Shown: piece after piece, positions 32,069 to 34,643 of the stretch
Layout: each line of letters begins with the position of its first letter
How positions within the stretch are numbered: position 1 is the stretch's first letter
Program-made: the position numbers and the translations under genes
Notes under the pieces: generated by a model
Seen by the model: only the letters and a program-made list of their open reading frames with translations
Database searches by the model: none
Told to the model about the DNA's origin: nothing
DNA from: Entrophospora sp. SA101
Lineage: Eukaryota > Glomeromycota > Glomeromycetes > Entrophosporales > Entrophosporaceae
Direction: 5' to 3'
DNA length: 34,643 bases
Assembly: GCA_958430865.1 (NCBI GenBank)
Contig: CAUDNR010004343.1
Location: 8,773-43,415, forward strand

Positions 32069-33390
32069 AATATAATATACACACACTCATCTATATTATT
32101 TAATGCTGATAGTTCTTTATAGTGTGAGGTCACAATAATATCTTTAATTGTTTAAGTTTTGATTAAAGTTTTTAAGCGTTAAAAATGGTTGTCAAAATAT
32201 TAAGCGTTAATAGTTATCACTGATTAACCACCTATATAAAGAGCTAACGGTTATTGACCAAAGTAGCAAAGCATAAGGCTGTTTGAATAAAACGGTCAAC
32301 GTTATTGTTTTTATTTTATTATTGTATAGTAACATTAAACACACGACTGTTAAACGGACTGCTAAAGGTATCTGTAAATAAAGCCTGCAATCGGCCAATA
32401 GTGTAGAACCAGCTGAAATAAATCGGTACTCAAGTACATAAAATAGGAACTCTATAGTGACATTTGTCGCCACATAGAAGGCTGCCTTTATTTATTTATT
32501 GTTATTCGTCGTACCATAAATTGTGCTTGCAGATTCGCCGAATCTTTCTAGGTACAAGAAAGAGAAAGTGAGCAAGAGAGTTGTTCAATAAGCTCGCAAT
32601 ATAAATTAATTAACGGACATAAAATACGAAGAACCTGCAGTTAATCTACGAGTGTAGCTAAAAGGTTAATTGAACTCGGTCATGTAAGTGAAATAATCGA
32701 AGGTAATCGAAGAGCCACTTTACAGTTTTGTGTTAATGTTCTTTTATTGATTATTCTTTCTAGGTGAACTTTATAGGTGATTTCTCTTTTCTTAGATAAT
32801 CTTCAAGTATCCGAGTATCAGTCAATTTGATAACATAATAATAAGGAACAAGCTTTCTCCCTTGTTCTTTTTTTAAAATGGACCTGATGTAAACTAATTT
32901 CATATTAATTATTTTTATATGAGGTACTAAAATATTGGTAGTACAATTATGTTTTATTTGATCCCTGAAATTTCATTGTGAGCTTTGTTTGTTGCATAAT
33001 AATAATAATAATCATAAAACCTGTGTTACCTATTGAGAGCATAATCATGCATTGTATACTTTAAAATGATTCACACTGATAAATTTCATCAATAATTTAA
33101 TATTATTATTACTCTCACAAATGAAGTTTAAAGATACTAAACCTAATAGTCCATGTTGATGACTATTTTGAGAACCAATTAATTTTATCATAAACCACCA
33201 AGTGGTCGGATGAAGTAAAGTCAACTTAAAAGAAATCGAAATCAATATTAATTTTCTCGATTCATCAAATTTCTTGTTTACATTCTTGTCTAAAAGAACT
33301 TTCATTTAGGCATTTAAAATTTAGAAATCTGCTTAACATCATGTTTTTCTAAAAATATAAGAGGAGGGGGAGTAAAAATTTAAACGATAT
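32069..33390. other. Spacer, possibly old retroelement untranslated or LTR sequence
   Basis: Between about 32100 and 32730 the sequence is less A+T-rich. It has a TATA box-like CCTATATAAAG (32230-32240), AATAAAAC downstream, and an inverted pair TAACGGTTATTGACC / GGTCAACGTTA. This is reminiscent of an LTR, but I find no second copy, no clean ends and no priming site. From 32730 to 33390 I see nothing. Confidence 0.3.
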
Positions 33391-33511
33391 AGTTGACGCT
33401 TGATATAGTGAAATCGCTATATAAAGAAGCTCCATTTTTTATCATACAAAATGTTTATAATGAATCTTACCATATACAGTTTGTAATACTTCATTATATC
33501 GAGCGCCAGCT
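33391..33511. mobile_element. Small MITE, about 121 bp
   Basis: The left end AGTTGACGCTTGATATAGTGAA (33391-33412) and the right end, read inward, AGCTGGCGCTCGATATAATGAA (33490-33511) match at 18 of 22 positions, and all four differences are transitions. The interior has no coding capacity. Target duplication unclear. Confidence 0.6.
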
Positions 33512-33853
33512 GTTGTGTGCGAAAGTTCAATGGGAGGTACTAACCAAAGTTAGTAAATTTAGCAAATATTACCAAGTTTGTATGTATGAGTTAAACTTCG
33601 AATTCGAACAAATTGATCTACATTGCCTTTTTTAAAAAATTTCAGGTGATCAAAATTTTGAAAAAATGAGAGGGGGGTTTAATGTTAAACTTTAAAAGTT
33701 TTTTTTGAATATGTTCTAATACAATAATAAAAATGCAGTAATTATTATATCATTTTATATATATATTTACAAAAGTAGTCACAAATGAATTTCGTAATTT
33801 TTCACAATTTTTTTTTCATAAAATTTTTTTCATAAAAAAATAAAAAATTAATA
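33512..33853. other. Spacer upstream of the sphingomyelinase gene
   Basis: A+T-rich, with a (TA)n run near 33756-33770 and T/A runs up to 33850. Presumably holds the promoter and 5' untranslated region; no specific site is seen. Confidence 0.5.
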
Positions 33854-34643
33854 ATGAATGGCTCAAGTACAACTACACTTACAGTACTTACCCTAAATTG
33901 CTGGTATTTTTTTAAGGATTTTTTAGCCTCATTATTTTATCAAATTTAATAATATATTTTTTCAATGTAAAAAAAAACCAATTTAGGGGATTGAAATTCA
34001 TTTCTAAAATGCTTCAACAACGCATAGAAGCAATTGCAGATAAACTTTCACAATCAGATTATGAGATAGTTTGTCTGCAAGAAGTTTGGATTTATGAAAG
34101 TTATGAATTTATCCGTAATAAAACAAGAAAAAGATTTCCATACGCCAGATTTTATTCAAGGTATAAATCATAAATAAGATAAAAAAATATATATCTTGTT
34201 AGATTAGTTATAATTAATTGCTTATGTGATTTTCTTTTTGTTTTAATCATCTAAAAAAGTGGTATTTTTGGAAGTGGACTTGTAATTCTTTCACGTTATC
34301 CAATAGTTGAAGTAAATTTTTATAAATATCGATTAAATGGTCGTCCAATCAAAGTTCTACATGGTGATTGGTATTCGGGTAAAGGTGTTGCTAGTTCTGT
34401 TGTTGACCATCCTGTATCTGGGTTAATTGAAATATTTAACACTCATGTAAGTGTGTATATATATATATATATATATTCTCTATCATATATGCTTATTTGT
34501 GAATAAATATTAATTATATACTAATCATTTATATTTGCACGTTAAAAAAAGACACATGCAGGTTATGGACTCGACGGGGAATTGGTGGTGAAGCAGGCTA
34601 GATCGGATTTTTATTATTATTGTTATTATTATTGGCTTTTTAG
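33854..34643 (+). CDS. Neutral sphingomyelinase / inositol phosphosphingolipid phospholipase C, ISC1-like (5' part)
   Basis: Exons: 33854-33903, 33987-34160, 34260-34446, and a fourth starting at 34552 that runs to the window end. The first 137 codons are in phase. The family, of the endonuclease/exonuclease/phosphatase fold, cleaves the head group from sphingomyelin or inositol-phosphoceramide to give ceramide at membranes. Visible motifs are LTLNCWGLKFISK with Asn15, IVCLQEVW with the metal-binding Glu49, IFGSGLVILSRYPIVEVNF, HGDWYSGKGV, and IEIFNTH followed by THAGYG. The usual length is 400-500 aa, so about two thirds is missing. After codon 143 the sequence enters a 77-bp repeat shared with 26037-26113, and the reading there (LDGELVVKQARSD) no longer resembles the family. 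So the junction at about 34567 may be a rearrangement or assembly join. ATG 33854 gives the family's usual start just before LTLNCW. Confidence 0.88.
34567..34643 (-). repeat. 77-bp inverted repeat, right arm at the window end
   Basis: Exact reverse complement of 26037-26113. It begins inside the fourth exon of the sphingomyelinase gene and reaches the last base, so its true length may be greater. Confidence 0.9.

Noticed and set aside
32207..32473. 88-codon minus-strand frame
   Set aside because: Lies in repeat-like sequence with TATA and inverted words; no domain and no start context.
1..34643. CRISPR arrays, rRNA genes, bacterial-type operons
   Set aside because: None seen; the spliced genes and nuclear tRNA show this is eukaryotic DNA.

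Overview
The window looks like nuclear DNA of a fungus, most likely an arbuscular mycorrhizal fungus (Glomeromycotina, Rhizophagus-like). It is very A+T-rich. Genes are broken by many 50-150 bp GT-AG introns, some coding exons are only about 30-40 nt long, and the spaces between genes are filled with decayed transposons. The gene content fits: a large N-terminal-soluble plus ion-channel protein of a type abundant in Rhizophagus, an Mlx-like bHLH factor, a fungal augmin subunit and an ISC1-type sphingomyelinase. The species call is inference; no search was run. The sequence may be a complete contig, because it starts next to a transposon and ends inside a repeat.

Layout. 1-2306: pogo/Tigger DNA transposon with a transposase broken by an internal 269-bp tandem duplication; it seems to sit inside an exon of a minus-strand gene (2293-2496 and beyond the window start). 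2500-5797: gene-poor. 5798-7369 (+): CDK7/Kin28-like kinase, 7 exons, 337 aa. 7416-12695 (-): 9-exon, 1515-aa six-transmembrane channel-like protein, convergent with the kinase with 46 bp between stop codons. 12696-17277: transposon graveyard (hAT-like MITE, decayed hAT transposase, two abutting MITEs). 17278-18576 (+): bHLH-zipper factor, 281 aa. 19239-20131 (-): complex I subunit NDUFS6, 180 aa, divergent from 20296-22991 (+): HAUS3-like augmin subunit, 14 exons, 520 aa. 23285-23543 (-): frameshifted coding relic, then tRNA-Gly(GCC) with a 12-nt intron at 23629-23711 (-). 24224-24352: mariner-like MITE. 24600-28830: low-complexity sequence with a degenerate CTAAA-type satellite and one arm of a 77-bp inverted repeat. 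28832-30250 (-): relics of a nuclease-like domain and a protein kinase. 30431-31010 (-): Ty1/copia LTR plus the end of its RNase H. 31580-32068 (+): decayed coiled-coil reading frame. 33854-34643 (+): 5' part of a neutral sphingomyelinase gene that runs into the second arm of the 77-bp inverted repeat at the last base.

The intact genes have unrelated housekeeping roles: transcription and cell-cycle kinase, membrane channel, transcription factor, respiratory complex I, spindle microtubule nucleation, sphingolipid turnover. There is no operon or evident shared pathway. Spliced exon structures were assembled by eye from splice signals, reading phase and family similarity. All five complete genes close in phase with no leftover bases, which supports the models; transcript data would settle individual junctions.

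I found no convincing new multi-gene system. The most useful observations are the transposon-disrupted gene at the left edge, the tandem-duplication lesion in the transposase with CpG transitions, the possible nested MITEs, the nuclease/kinase relics, and the perfect inverted repeat at the right edge, which may mark an assembly problem.
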